DNA of 64,000 bases from an uncultured Agromyces sp. (GTDB lineage Bacteria; Actinomycetota; Actinomycetes; Actinomycetales; Microbacteriaceae), in contig CAJXGN010000007.1 of assembly GCA_913053875.1 (NCBI GenBank), positions 140,189-204,188 on the forward strand, given 5' to 3'. A program made the position numbers and the translations under genes. The notes beneath the pieces were generated by a model. The model was given only the letters and a program-made list of their open reading frames with translations, was not told where the DNA came from and made no database searches. This document shows, in pieces, positions 9,269 to 17,915 of this stretch (its first letter is position 1; every line of letters starts with the position of its first letter).

Positions 9269-9393
9269 GGTGCAGCTGTCCCGACGGCGTTCCCCGCCTG
9301 CGGCATGTCCACGCGAGCGGGTCGACTACGCGCTGTTGTGCGCGCCCAGGGCCGACGGAGACCGACGACCGCAGACGAGTGTACCCGATGTCA

Positions 9394-9399
9394 TATCCT
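9394..9399 (+). promoter_or_regulatory. -10 element (TATCCT) of leaderless purU
   Basis: TATCCT is followed after six bases by GTG 9406, the predicted purU start. This supports 9406 over the upstream in-frame starts (9379, 9388). Confidence 0.5.
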
Positions 9400-9405
9400 T
9401 GCCGG

Positions 9406-10308
9406 GTGAACAGCAGTCCCGCGGCATCCGAGCAGGCACCCGCTCCCGAGGCCACCGAGCACCTGCACCACTGGATCCTCTCCTTCGTGTGCACCGACGG
9501 GCCGGGCATCGTGCACGCCGTCAGCGGTGCGATCGTCGCCGCACGCGGCAACATCACCGAGAGCCAGCAGTTCGCGAGCATCGACACGGGCCGCTTCTTC
9601 ATGCGCCTGCAGGTCGAGTCGCCCGCGGGTCGCGACGAGTTCGCCGACGCGCTCGCGCCCGTCGTCGAGCGGTTCGACATGGAGTGGCGCCTCGACCGGG
9701 TCGGCCGCCCGTCGCGCACGCTCGTGCTCGCGTCGACCGCCGGCCACTGCGTGAACGACCTGCTGTTCCGCCAGCGGGCGGGCCAGCTGCCCGTCGAGAT
9801 CCCGCTCGTGCTCTCGAACCACGGCACCCTGCGCGACCTCGTCGACTTCTACGGCGTGCCGTTCGAGGCCCTGCCGGTGACGGATGCCGCGTCGAAGGCC
9901 GCATTCGAGCAGCGCGTGCTCGACGCGGTCGACGAGCACGACATCGAGCTCGTCGTGCTCGCGCGCTACATGCAGATCCTCTCCCCCGAGCTGTGCGCCG
10001 CGCTCGAGGGCCGCTGCATCAACATCCACCACTCGTTCCTGCCCGGGTTCAAGGGCGCGAACCCCTACCGCCAGGCGCACGCCCGCGGCGTGAAGCTCAT
10101 CGGCGCGACGGCGCACTTCGTCACGAGCGACCTCGACGAGGGCCCGATCATCGAGCAGAACGTCGTGCGCGTCGACCACAGCCGCACGCCCGCCGAGCTC
10201 GTCGCGATCGGGCAGGACGAGGAGAGCCGCACCCTCACGCAGGCCGTGAAGTGGTTCGCCGAGCACCGCGTGCTGCTCGACGGCGCGCGCACGATCATCT
10301 TCCGCTGA
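9406..10308 (+). CDS. purU: Formyltetrahydrofolate deformylase PurU
   Basis: Hydrolyses 10-formyl-THF to formate and THF, balancing the one-carbon pool and supplying formate. The roughly 300-residue product has an N-terminal ACT domain (about residues 22-95, LSFVCTDGPGIVHAVSGAI) and a formyltransferase fold with LVLSNHGTLRDL, NIHHSFLPGFKGANPYRQA and a later GATAHFVTSDLDEGPII, containing the Asn-His-Asp catalytic set. The start GTG is chosen from the TATCCT box six bases upstream. It is the third folate-linked gene group in the window besides glyA-folD and purN-purH. Confidence 0.96.
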   Translation: MNSSPAASEQAPAPEATEHLHHWILSFVCTDGPGIVHAVSGAIVAARGNITESQQFASIDTGRFFMRLQVESPAGRDEFADALAPVVERFDMEWRLDRVGRPSRTLVLASTAGHCVNDLLFRQRAGQLPVEIPLVLSNHGTLRDLVDFYGVPFEALPVTDAASKAAFEQRVLDAVDEHDIELVVLARYMQILSPELCAALEGRCINIHHSFLPGFKGANPYRQAHARGVKLIGATAHFVTSDLDEGPIIEQNVVRVDHSRTPAELVAIGQDEESRTLTQAVKWFAEHRVLLDGARTIIFR

Positions 10309-10313
10309 GCACG

Positions 10314-10319
10314 TAGAAT
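10314..10319 (+). promoter_or_regulatory. -10 element (TAGAAT) of leaderless yrdB-like gene
   Basis: TAGAAT lies six bases before GTG 10326, just after the purU stop codon, giving the downstream small gene its own leaderless promoter. Confidence 0.5.
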
Positions 10320-10325
10320 CGTGCG

Positions 10326-10685
10326 GTGACCGACACCCCGAATACCCCCGCGATCGGCCCGAACGACATCCTCCGCTTCTTCCTCGAGCTGTTCGCGTTC
10401 GTGTCGCTCGGCATCTGGGGGTTCCTCGCCTGGCCGCTGCCGTGGCCGGGCGTGCTCATCGGCATCGGTGCCCCTGCGCTCGCCATCCTCGCCTGGGCGC
10501 TGTTCGTGTCGCCCAAGGCGGTGTTCCGAGTCGACGCGTTCGGTCGCGCGCTCGTCGAGCTCGCGGTCATGCTCTCGGCCGCCTTCGCGTGGTGGGGGCT
10601 CGGGCAGCCGATCGTCGCAGTCCTGTTCACCGTCGTCGCGACCGTCAGCGGCATCCTGCACGGGCGCAGCCAGCTCCCCCGCTGA
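10326..10685 (+). CDS. YrdB/DUF2568 family small membrane protein
   Basis: A 119-residue protein with four closely packed hydrophobic segments (starting near residues 17, 42, 74 and 95), resembling the YrdB (DUF2568) family by size, topology and the N-terminal NDILRFFLELFAF pattern. Function is unknown for the family. It has its own leaderless-type promoter although it starts only 17 bases after purU. Nothing in the context assigns a role. Confidence 0.7.
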   Translation: MTDTPNTPAIGPNDILRFFLELFAFVSLGIWGFLAWPLPWPGVLIGIGAPALAILAWALFVSPKAVFRVDAFGRALVELAVMLSAAFAWWGLGQPIVAVLFTVVATVSGILHGRSQLPR

Positions 10686-10717
10686 ACGTCGGGCGGCGCT
10701 GAGGGGGGGGCGGATGC

Positions 10718-10733
10718 CGCGGGGTAACCCGCG
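10718..10733. terminator. Short GC hairpin after yrdB-like gene
   Basis: CGCGGG and CCCGCG pair perfectly around a GTAA loop, 33 bases after the yrdB-like stop. No T-tract follows, so termination is only a possibility. Confidence 0.3.
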
Positions 10734-10749
10734 CGAAACGGCTGCGGCG

Positions 10750-10755
10750 TAGCAT
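10750..10755 (+). promoter_or_regulatory. -10 element (TAGCAT) of leaderless dioxygenase gene
   Basis: TAGCAT ends seven bases before ATG 10763, matching the leaderless pattern of neighbouring genes. Confidence 0.45.
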
Positions 10756-10762
10756 CCGGAGC

Positions 10763-11812
10763 ATGTCCTTCTCCGTTCCCGTGGTCGACATCACGCCCTA
10801 CGTCGCCGGTGGCGACGACGCGGCCCGCGCCGAGGTGGCCCGCGCGGTCGACCGGGCATGCAGCGAGGTCGGGTTCATCCAGGTGCTCGGCCACGGCATT
10901 CCCGAGCCGGTCACCGACGGCCTCGCGGGCGCGATGGACGAGTTCTTCGCGCTCGAGATGGACGCCAAGCGCGCCTACCGCACGCCCGCCGGCATCAACC
11001 GCGGGTACGCGCCGCCCAAGACCGAGTCGCTGAGCCTCAGCCTCGGCGTCGAGAGCGCGAACCGCATGAACGACTTCTTCGAGGCGTTCAACGTGGGGCT
11101 CGCGGCGAGCGACTTCCCGGGCGTCGCGGTCGACCCGGTGCACTACGCCGAGAACACCTGGCCCGACGCGGACACCCCGGGATTCCGCGGCCCGGTCGAG
11201 GCGTACTTCGCCGAGGCGGGCCGGGTCGCGCGCACCATGACCCGCACCTTCGCCGACGCGCTCGGCGTCGACCACGAGGTGTTCGCCACCCGCACCGACC
11301 ACTCGCTCGACGTGCTGCGCATGAACAACTACGCGCTGCCGGCGGGCACCGACGTGCGCCTCGACGGCGACCTCACCGGCATGGGCGAACACACCGACTA
11401 CGGCATCGTGACCGTGCTCTGGGCCGACCGGGTGCGCGGCCTGCAGGTGCTCGGTGCCGACGGGGGATGGCACGACGTCTCGCCCGACCCCGGGGCGCTG
11501 CTCATCAACCTCGGCGACCTCACCGCCCGCTGGACCAACGAGCGCTGGATGTCGACGCTGCACCGCGTGAAGCCGCCGATCGTGGGCGGCACGATCGAGC
11601 GCCGGCGCAGCGCCGCGTACTTCCACGACGGCAACGCCGACGCGCTGATCGAGGCGATCCCGACGACCGTGCCCGCGGGCGAGGAGCCGCTCTACCCGCC
11701 GATCACCGTCGGCGAGCACATCGCCGCGAAGCTCGCCGGTTCGCGCGAGGGGCGGCGGAACACCGCGGGCCGCGAGACGGCCCGGGTGCTCGCCGCCCGC
11801 GGCGACGCCTGA
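10763..11812 (+). CDS. Isopenicillin-N-synthase-like 2-oxoglutarate/Fe(II) dioxygenase
   Basis: A 349-residue protein with the DIOX_N region (VPVVDITPYV at the start, GFIQVLGHGIP about residue 37) and the 2OG-Fe(II) oxygenase core. The iron ligands are visible as HTD in GEHTDYGIVTVLW (about residue 211) and a distal His in STLHRVKPP (about residue 267). The Arg-x-Ser motif that binds 2-oxoglutarate appears as RRSAAYF. Members oxidise small molecules, hormones or amino-acid-derived compounds. No biosynthetic cluster surrounds it, so the substrate is unknown. The C-terminus ends convergent with the 11.8 kb membrane protein. Confidence 0.9.
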   Translation: MSFSVPVVDITPYVAGGDDAARAEVARAVDRACSEVGFIQVLGHGIPEPVTDGLAGAMDEFFALEMDAKRAYRTPAGINRGYAPPKTESLSLSLGVESANRMNDFFEAFNVGLAASDFPGVAVDPVHYAENTWPDADTPGFRGPVEAYFAEAGRVARTMTRTFADALGVDHEVFATRTDHSLDVLRMNNYALPAGTDVRLDGDLTGMGEHTDYGIVTVLWADRVRGLQVLGADGGWHDVSPDPGALLINLGDLTARWTNERWMSTLHRVKPPIVGGTIERRRSAAYFHDGNADALIEAIPTTVPAGEEPLYPPITVGEHIAAKLAGSREGRRNTAGRETARVLAARGDA

Positions 11813-11816
11813 GGGG

Positions 11817-12902
11817 CTACGCCCGGACCGGCTCCGGTGCCGGCTCGCTCGCCGGGTCGTCCTCGTGTGCTGCCTCGGCGTCGGGCTCGGCGCCGCCCGC
11901 GGTGCGGAAGTGGCCGATCACCGACAGCGCGAGGCCCACGACGGCCCAGCCCGTGAGCACGAGCAGCGGGAAGGTCGCGTCGGCGCTCGGGAAGTAGTTC
12001 ACGTCGCGCAGCAATGTCGCGCCCGCCCCCGGCGGGAACCACTGGCCGACCTCGCCCCACGGCGCCGGCAGGAACTCCTTCGGCACGGCCGCCGACGAGA
12101 TCGGGTTCGCGACGAGGATCATCGTCAGCGCGCCGAGGCCGAGCCCGGCCCGGCCGAGCAGCGCCGCCATGCCCGTGATGAACGCGGAGATCGCCAGCAG
12201 CGTGAGCGCGATCGCGCCCACGTTCAGCCAGTAGTCGCCGGGCAACGAGCCGAACCAGCCACCGAGGATGCCGGCGAGCGCGAGGCCCGCCCCGGCCGAG
12301 TAGACGACGACCGCGAGGATGCGTCGCATCGCGCCGATCACCACGAAGGCGATCGCGATGCCGCCGGCCATGCCGCCGAGCACGAGGGGGAACATCGCGC
12401 TCGCGAGCCCCGTGCCGCGCGGGTCGGTGTCGGCGAGCGGCACCACGTCGGTGACCGCCACCTCGATCGTCGGCACGGTGTCGAGGCCCTGCGCCTGCGC
12501 CGCCGCGGCGGCCTGGGCGTTCGCGGCCTGCTGGAGCTGGGCGGCGGCGCCGCCGAGCAGCTGGGCGACCGCCGCGCTGGCGGCCGACGAGGTGAGCACC
12601 TCCGGCTGCTGGCCGAGGATGATCGCTCCGTAGACCTCGCGTGTCTCGATGGCCTCGACGGCCTCGTCGCGGTCGGCGACCTCGGTGAAGGCGATGGCGC
12701 CCGGCTGCGCCTCGTCGAGGCCCGCCGCGATCTGGTCGACGGCCTCTGCGGGCCCGGCGATGGCGACGGGCAGGTCGCGCGGCTCGGAGGTGATCGAGGG
12801 CCACGAGAACGCGAGCACGATCACCCCCACGACCGCGACGAGCGCCACCGAGAGCGCGAGCACGCGCGCGATCGGCGTGTGCGGGGTTCGGGTGTCGGAC
12901 AT
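11817..12902 (-). CDS. YhgE/DUF3533-like multispan membrane protein
   Basis: A 361-residue protein with one N-terminal membrane segment (residues about 12-32), a roughly 130-residue extracytoplasmic Ala/Gln-rich domain, and about five C-terminal segments. The layout (single TM, large outside domain, C-terminal membrane block with PKEFLPAPWGEVGQWFPPGAGATLL, quoted in part) resembles ABC-2-type/YhgE-Pip proteins, which are linked to export or to phage and lipid stress, but no ATPase is fused. A consensus AGGAGGA precedes ATG 12902. It is divergent from the tetR gene across two palindromes and is likely repressed by that regulator. Confidence 0.72.
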   Translation of the reverse strand: MSDTRTPHTPIARVLALSVALVAVVGVIVLAFSWPSITSEPRDLPVAIAGPAEAVDQIAAGLDEAQPGAIAFTEVADRDEAVEAIETREVYGAIILGQQPEVLTSSAASAAVAQLLGGAAAQLQQAANAQAAAAAQAQGLDTVPTIEVAVTDVVPLADTDPRGTGLASAMFPLVLGGMAGGIAIAFVVIGAMRRILAVVVYSAGAGLALAGILGGWFGSLPGDYWLNVGAIALTLLAISAFITGMAALLGRAGLGLGALTMILVANPISSAAVPKEFLPAPWGEVGQWFPPGAGATLLRDVNYFPSADATFPLLVLTGWAVVGLALSVIGHFRTAGGAEPDAEAAHEDDPASEPAPEPVRA

Positions 12903-12920
12903 GACTCCTCCTGTGCTAAA

Positions 12921-12932
12921 ACGAATGTTCGT
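12921..12932. promoter_or_regulatory. TetR operator palindrome 1
   Basis: ACGAATGTTCGT is a palindrome (ACGAA / TTCGT arms) in the divergent region between the membrane-protein gene and tetR. It lies just upstream of the membrane-protein ribosome binding site, next to a TAATAA-like -10 on the minus strand. Confidence 0.55.
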
Positions 12933-12969
12933 TCTTTATTATCGTGCGCGAACCGCCTACGCTTGTCAA

Positions 12970-12981
12970 GAACGGGCGTTC
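12970..12981. promoter_or_regulatory. TetR operator palindrome 2
   Basis: GAACGGGCGTTC is a second palindrome (GAACG / CGTTC arms) sharing the GAACG / CGTTC core with the first. It lies just after a TACGCT -10 candidate (12958-12963) for tetR, where binding would give autorepression. Confidence 0.5.
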
Positions 12982-13016
12982 GGTTTGGCGTCCGTTCATC
13001 CGACGCAGGGGGAACG

Positions 13017-13610
13017 ATGCCCAAGGTCACCGAGGCGTACCGCGAGGCCCGGCGCGACGAGATCGCCGCCGCGGCGCTCCGCTGCTTCGCCCGCAAGGGG
13101 TACGGCGGCACCTCGATGGCCGACATCATCGCCGAGTCGGGGCTCTCGGCCGGCGCCATCTACGGGCACTACGCCGGCAAGCGCGAGCTCTTCCACGCGG
13201 TGACCGAGCGCGTACTCTCCGCACGCCGCGACGACCTCGCACGCGCCGAGGAGGGCGGGCGCGTCCTCTCCCCCGGCGAGACCATGGCCACCCTCCTCCG
13301 GGGAATGATCTCCGAGCCGTTCGCACCGCAGGTCATGGTGCAGATGTGGTCGGAGGCGGCGATCGACGACGAGCTGCGCTCGGTGGTCGGCGGCATCCTC
13401 GCCCTCGTGCGCACGACCGTGCGCGAGCACATCGCCGCGTGGGTGGCCGCCGATCCGAGCCGTGGAGGCGACGACCCGGAGGGCTACATCGACGCGCTCA
13501 CGCCCATCGCCATGGGACTCGCCCCCGGATTCATGATCCAGCGCGCGCTCAGCGACGGGTTCGACGAGGAGGCGTACCTGGCGATGCTGCCCGAGGCGCT
13601 GCCGCACTGA
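13017..13610 (+). CDS. TetR/AcrR family transcriptional repressor
   Basis: A 197-residue regulator with the N-terminal helix-turn-helix of TetR proteins (ALRCFARKGYGGTSMADII and LSAGAIYGHYAGKRELF, about residues 18-56) and a divergent ligand-binding C-terminal domain. GGGGGA precedes ATG 13017. Two related palindromes in the intergenic region suggest autorepression and control of the divergent membrane-protein gene; the nearby ABC exporter at 13.6-16.2 kb may also belong to the regulon. The inducer is unknown. Confidence 0.92.
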   Translation: MPKVTEAYREARRDEIAAAALRCFARKGYGGTSMADIIAESGLSAGAIYGHYAGKRELFHAVTERVLSARRDDLARAEEGGRVLSPGETMATLLRGMISEPFAPQVMVQMWSEAAIDDELRSVVGGILALVRTTVREHIAAWVAADPSRGGDDPEGYIDALTPIAMGLAPGFMIQRALSDGFDEEAYLAMLPEALPH

Positions 13611-13647
13611 ACCCGGCGGCCCCGGGGCATCCGCTCGCCCGCCCGCG

Positions 13648-15243
13648 CTACTGCGTGGCGAGGTCGCGGCGCCGGAACCCGGCGAAGCCGACCATGAGGA
13701 AGAACAGCGTCACGAGGCTGATCCAGACGAGCCCCCACCAGTCCGCGTCGGCGCTGGTGACGTTGGGCACGTGCCAGTACGGGCTGATCGCGAGCACCCA
13801 GTCCCACAGGTTGAACGTGGGACCGAGGATCGTCAGCGCGAACGAGACGAGCACGCCGGCCCACGCCGCCAGGGCGACGTGCGGCCTCGCGCCGACCACC
13901 GCGACCGAGAGCGCGACGACGGTCCACACCGCGGGCACGGTCGCGGCAGCCTGCAGCAGCACGTCGCCGAAGGTCACGCCGACATCGGCAGCACCCGCGA
14001 GCGCCGCCATGAGCGTGCCGGCGACCAGCATGTACACGGCCGGGGCGCCGAGCGCGATGAGCACGTTGCTCGCGTAGTACCGGGGGCGGGCGGTCGCGGT
14101 GACGATGATCGGCTCGAGCCGATCGTCCAGCTCCTCCGCGCGCACCTTGAGCATGGTCTGCACGCCCGGGATCGACGCGATGATGCCCACGAGACTCAGG
14201 ATGGTGACCAGGAACGCGCTGACGAGCTCGGCGTCGGTGACCGCACCCGCGGCGAGCATCTGCTGGAGCGCCGCGTCGCCGCCGAGGATGTCGGTGACCG
14301 AGGTGGCGAGGTACCCGAACACGAGCCCGAGCGCGATGAACGCGATCGTCCAGCTGAGCATCGGGCCGCGGTTGAGCCGCAGCGCCAGCCGCCAGGTCGA
14401 GCGGTCCCGCCCGCGTGCGGGACCCGGACGCGGCGCGATGGCGCCCGCGCCGAACTCGCGACGCGCCTGCAGCACGAACGCGACGACCAGCAGCGCGACG
14501 GTCAGCGCCACGGCCGCCAGCAGCGGCCACCAGTCGTCGTCCACGGCCGGCTTCGTCTCGGTCATCCACCCGAGCGGGTTGATCCAGATCACCCAGTCCG
14601 GTGCGTCGAGCGCATAGGTCACGCCCCGGGCGATGAAGAGCACGCCGAGGGTCGCGACCGCGAGCGAGTTCGCGGTGCGCGCGTCGGAGCCCAGCTGCGC
14701 GGTGACCGCGGCGACACCCGTGAACATCCAGGCGGTCGCCGTCATCGTCGCCGCGAGCAGCATCGTCGCGTTCCAGCCGCCGCCGAACGCGACGGTGACC
14801 AGCCCGGTCACGAGGCCCAGCACGATCGCGAAGACGAGGCACATCCACACCGCGGCCATCAGGCGGGCCGCGCGGCCCATCACGCCCGACGCGAGCAGTT
14901 CCGCCTGCCCCGAGTCCTCCTGGGCACGGGTCGCGCGGGTGACGGCGAAGATGACGCCGAGCGCCGCGATGAGGCCGCCGAGCGCGAGCGAGCGCCACGC
15001 TGCGAAGCCGTCCGTCGTCGACAGGTCGAACGCCGGGCCGAAGATGATCGCCATGGCCGGATTCGAGCCGACCGCTGCGGCGAACGCGCTGCGGTCCTCG
15101 TCAGTGGGGAAGATGAGCGGGTACAGCATCGACGACGACGCGAGCAGGGTCGTGAGCAGCGCCCACGGGGCGAGCAGCCGCCCGTCGTGCCGGACCTCGG
15201 CCTGCAGGAGGGGCGGCGTTCCGGTGATCGCGGTCCCGGCCAT
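13648..15243 (-). CDS. ABC exporter permease (polyketide-antibiotic exporter type)
   Basis: A 531-residue protein with about twelve membrane segments in two similar halves, typical of single-chain ABC-2-type permeases related to TnrB-like exporters of polyketide antibiotics. ATG 15243 follows the ATPase stop by a single base (TGA-G-ATG), so translation is coupled. With the ATPase it should form an exporter of hydrophobic compounds; the actual substrate is unknown. Confidence 0.88.
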   Translation of the reverse strand: MAGTAITGTPPLLQAEVRHDGRLLAPWALLTTLLASSSMLYPLIFPTDEDRSAFAAAVGSNPAMAIIFGPAFDLSTTDGFAAWRSLALGGLIAALGVIFAVTRATRAQEDSGQAELLASGVMGRAARLMAAVWMCLVFAIVLGLVTGLVTVAFGGGWNATMLLAATMTATAWMFTGVAAVTAQLGSDARTANSLAVATLGVLFIARGVTYALDAPDWVIWINPLGWMTETKPAVDDDWWPLLAAVALTVALLVVAFVLQARREFGAGAIAPRPGPARGRDRSTWRLALRLNRGPMLSWTIAFIALGLVFGYLATSVTDILGGDAALQQMLAAGAVTDAELVSAFLVTILSLVGIIASIPGVQTMLKVRAEELDDRLEPIIVTATARPRYYASNVLIALGAPAVYMLVAGTLMAALAGAADVGVTFGDVLLQAAATVPAVWTVVALSVAVVGARPHVALAAWAGVLVSFALTILGPTFNLWDWVLAISPYWHVPNVTSADADWWGLVWISLVTLFFLMVGFAGFRRRDLATQ

Positions 15244-15244
15244 C

Positions 15245-16153
15245 TCAGGACGCCCGCTCGTCGGCGTCGGGCTCGTAGAGGCGCAGGAACAGCGACTCGA
15301 GCGACGGGGGCTCGACGGTGAGGGCGGTGATGCCGAACGGCGTGAGCTGCGCCATCGCGTCGCCCACCCGGGAGGCATCCACCGTCGCCGTCATGCGCAG
15401 GCCGTCGACGTGGATGTCCGACAGCTCCGCCAGCGCCGCATCCGGCACCGGCCGGGCGAACGTGGCGTGGATGGTGGTGCGAGAGCCCTGCTGCAGGTCG
15501 GCGAGCGTGCCGGTCTGCACGATCTCGCCCTGTCGGATGATCGACAGCCGGTCGGCCAGCGACTCGACCTCGGTCATGATGTGGCTCGAGAGCAGCACCG
15601 ACGCGCCGCGTGCCTTGGCCTCGCCCACGACCTCCTGGAAGACGTTCTCCATGAGCGGGTCGAGGCCGCTCGTCGGCTCGTCGAGGATCAGCAGCTCGAC
15701 GTCGGACGCCAGCGCCGCGACGATCGCGACCTTCTGCCGGTTGCCCTTCGAGTACTGCCGGCCGCGCTTGGTGGGGTCGAGCTCGAACCGCTCGATCAGT
15801 TCCGCCCGGCGGGCCTCATCGAGGCCGCCGCGCAGCGACCCCAGCAGGTCGATCGCCTCACCGCCCGTCATGCCCGGCCAGAGCGACACGTCGCCCGGCA
15901 CGTAGGCGATGCGCCGGTGCAGGTCGACCACGTCGTGCCACGGGTCCATGCCGAGCACGGTCGCCGTACCGCCGTCGCCGCGGAGCAGGCCGAGCAGCAC
16001 GCGGATCGTGGTCGACTTGCCCGCGCCGTTCGGGCCGAGAAAGCCGTGCACCTGCCCGCGCTCGACCACGAGGTCCACGCCCTTCAGCGCCTGGAAGCGC
16101 CCGTACGACTTCGTCAGTCCCTCGACTCGGATGACTGCATCGATCTCACCCAT
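15245..16153 (-). CDS. ABC exporter ATP-binding protein
   Basis: A 302-residue ABC ATPase with Walker A GPNGAGKSTT (about residues 40-49), a signature-like YSKGNRQKVAI, Walker B LLILDEPTSGLDP and the switch His in SSHIM. The C-terminal ~80 residues form the regulatory extension common in DrrA-type exporters of drugs. It is followed directly by its permease. A TATGCT -10 (16191-16196) and GAGGGGA ribosome binding site precede ATG 16153, so the pair has its own promoter downstream of the nagB operon. Confidence 0.94.
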   Translation of the reverse strand: MGEIDAVIRVEGLTKSYGRFQALKGVDLVVERGQVHGFLGPNGAGKSTTIRVLLGLLRGDGGTATVLGMDPWHDVVDLHRRIAYVPGDVSLWPGMTGGEAIDLLGSLRGGLDEARRAELIERFELDPTKRGRQYSKGNRQKVAIVAALASDVELLILDEPTSGLDPLMENVFQEVVGEAKARGASVLLSSHIMTEVESLADRLSIIRQGEIVQTGTLADLQQGSRTTIHATFARPVPDAALAELSDIHVDGLRMTATVDASRVGDAMAQLTPFGITALTVEPPSLESLFLRLYEPDADERAS

Positions 16154-16190
16154 GGGCGCATCCCCTCATCAGACGGTGACGGATGCCGCC

Positions 16191-16196
16191 AGCATA
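16191..16196 (-). promoter_or_regulatory. -10 element (TATGCT) of the ABC exporter genes
   Basis: On the minus strand TATGCT sits about 37 bases before ATG 16153, followed by a GAGGGGA ribosome binding site. A normal leadered promoter, unlike many neighbours. The -35 is not clear. Confidence 0.4.
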
Positions 16197-16216
16197 TGGC
16201 GCGCGCGGGCATCCGC

Positions 16217-17002
16217 TCAGACGCCCTGCCAGGCGGGCTTGTTCGCCCAGGCGTGCCGGTAGTACGACAGGTTCGCGAGCTTCGACGCCGCCGCCTCGTC
16301 GACGATCACGGTCGTGTGCGGATGCAGCTGGATGGCCGAGCCCGGCTGGCTCGATGTGACCGGACCCTCGACGGCCGCGGCGATCGCGTCGGCCTTCGCC
16401 TCGCCGAACGCCAGCAGCAGCAGGTGCCGCGCTCGCAGGATCGTGCCGAGGCCCTGCGTGATGCAGTGCATGGGCACGTCGTCGGGCGAGTCGAAGAAGC
16501 GCGCGTTGTCGGCGCGCGTCGGCTCGGTCAGCGTCTTCACGCGCGTGAGCGACGCGAACGACGAACCGGGCTCGTTGAAGCCGATGTGCCCGGTGCGGCC
16601 GATGCCGAGGATCTGCACGTCGACGCCGCCCGCGGCCTCGATGGCCGCCTCGTAGTCGTCGCCGGCGGTCTCGATGCCGTCGGCCGACCCGTTCGGCACG
16701 TGGATGAGCTCGGGCGTGAGGCCGAGCGGCTCGACGACCTCGCGCGTGATGACCGCGCGATAGCTCTCCGGATGCCCCTCGGGCAGGCCGACGTACTCGT
16801 CCAGCGCGAAGCCGCGCACTCGCGACACGTCGACGCCGTCCGTCGCGATGCGCGCCGCCAGCGCGCGGTAGCTCGCCAGCGGCGTCGAGCCGGTCGCGAG
16901 CCCGAGCACCGCGTCGGCCTTCCGGGCGACGGTGCCGAGGATGGCGTCGGCGACGAGCGCCCCCGCCTCCTCCTCGGTGTCGACGATGACGATCTCAGCC
17001 AT
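16217..17002 (-). CDS. nagB: Glucosamine-6-phosphate deaminase NagB
   Basis: Converts glucosamine-6-phosphate to fructose-6-phosphate plus ammonia, the step that joins amino-sugar breakdown to glycolysis. The 261-residue product has GLATGSTP (substrate phosphate loop), FALDEYVGLP (catalytic Asp) and GIGRTGHIGFNEP (catalytic His/Glu region), as expected for the family. It is the last gene of the amino-sugar operon and overlaps the upstream ROK kinase gene by eight bases. Confidence 0.97.
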   Translation of the reverse strand: MAEIVIVDTEEEAGALVADAILGTVARKADAVLGLATGSTPLASYRALAARIATDGVDVSRVRGFALDEYVGLPEGHPESYRAVITREVVEPLGLTPELIHVPNGSADGIETAGDDYEAAIEAAGGVDVQILGIGRTGHIGFNEPGSSFASLTRVKTLTEPTRADNARFFDSPDDVPMHCITQGLGTILRARHLLLLAFGEAKADAIAAAVEGPVTSSQPGSAIQLHPHTTVIVDEAAASKLANLSYYRHAWANKPAWQGV

Positions 17003-17915
17003 GTGCTGCCTCTCCGACGAGTGCGGCGCCGACGGCGGCCGCGGGGAATCCGAACGGAATGACCTGCACGCGGTCCTGCAGGTCCAGGGATGCGAGGAAC
17101 GGCGAGGACGCCGCCCACTGCGAGAGTATCCCGCGCACGCCGACCAGCAGCCGGTCGCCGAGGGCGCTCAGCCCGCCGCCGATCACGACCGTGTCCATGT
17201 CCGACGTGAGCACGAGGATGCGCACTGCCGACGCGACGCCGGCGAGGAACGTGTCGCGCGCGGCGATCGCCCGCGCGTCGCCGCGCTCGGCCGCGTCGAA
17301 CAGGTCGGGCGCCGGGTGCGGCGAATCGGTCGGCCACAGGCGGGCGACCGCGGAGCCGGACGCGACCGTCTCGAGGCATCCGCGCTGCCCGCAGGCGCAC
17401 GGCTCCCCCGCCGGGTCGACCGGGATGTGCCCGATCTCGCCCGCGACGCCGTGTCCGCCGCGCAGCAGCCGGCCGTCGAGCACGAGGCCCGCCGCGAGCC
17501 CGGTGCCGAGGTTCAGGTAGGCCATCGACCGCGCGCGCAGCCCGTCGGCGACGCCGAGCAGGTGGTGCGCCCCGAGGGCGGCCGCCTTCACGTCGTTCTC
17601 GACCCGCACCCGCACGCGGAACTCGTCGGCGAGCCGCGGGCCGAGGTCGAGCCCCTCGAGGCCGAGGTTCACGGCGTGCGCCACCCGGCCGCTGCCGTTG
17701 TCGACCGCACCGGGGATGCCGATGCCGATCGACTCGAACCCGCCGATGCCGGCGCCCGTGAGCTCCCCCATGCGCCGCACCGTACGCACCGCGGTCTCCA
17801 CGACCGCGTCCGCGCCGAAGCCCGTGGGCATGCGCACCTGGTCGCTGAGCTCGCCGTCCGCGCCGATCGCGACGGCGGCGGTCTTCGTGCCGCCGATGTC
17901 GATGCCGAGCCTCAT
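16995..17915 (-). CDS. ROK family sugar kinase (probable N-acetylglucosamine kinase)
   Basis: A 306-residue ROK kinase with the ATP loop GIDIGGTKTAAVAI at the N-terminus, a second phosphate motif NLGTGLAAG (about residue 132), the catalytic EIGHIPV stretch and the zinc site CACGQRGCLE. Its place between a GH3 hexosaminidase and nagB indicates phosphorylation of free GlcNAc released in the cytosol, producing GlcNAc-6-phosphate for NagA; glucose is an alternative substrate. ATG 17915 overlaps the GH3 stop (ATGA), and its own 3' end overlaps nagB, so the cluster is tightly coupled. Confidence 0.9.
   Translation of the reverse strand: MRLGIDIGGTKTAAVAIGADGELSDQVRMPTGFGADAVVETAVRTVRRMGELTGAGIGGFESIGIGIPGAVDNGSGRVAHAVNLGLEGLDLGPRLADEFRVRVRVENDVKAAALGAHHLLGVADGLRARSMAYLNLGTGLAAGLVLDGRLLRGGHGVAGEIGHIPVDPAGEPCACGQRGCLETVASGSAVARLWPTDSPHPAPDLFDAAERGDARAIAARDTFLAGVASAVRILVLTSDMDTVVIGGGLSALGDRLLVGVRGILSQWAASSPFLASLDLQDRVQVIPFGFPAAAVGAALVGEAAHG

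Noticed and set aside
6413..9409. 998-codon open frame on the plus strand
   Set aside because: Arg/Ala/Gly-rich shadow of the sigma-factor and MFS genes, without any domain.
12900..13020. Possible tRNA or small RNA between the divergent genes
   Set aside because: No cloverleaf; the symmetry is explained by two TetR operator palindromes.
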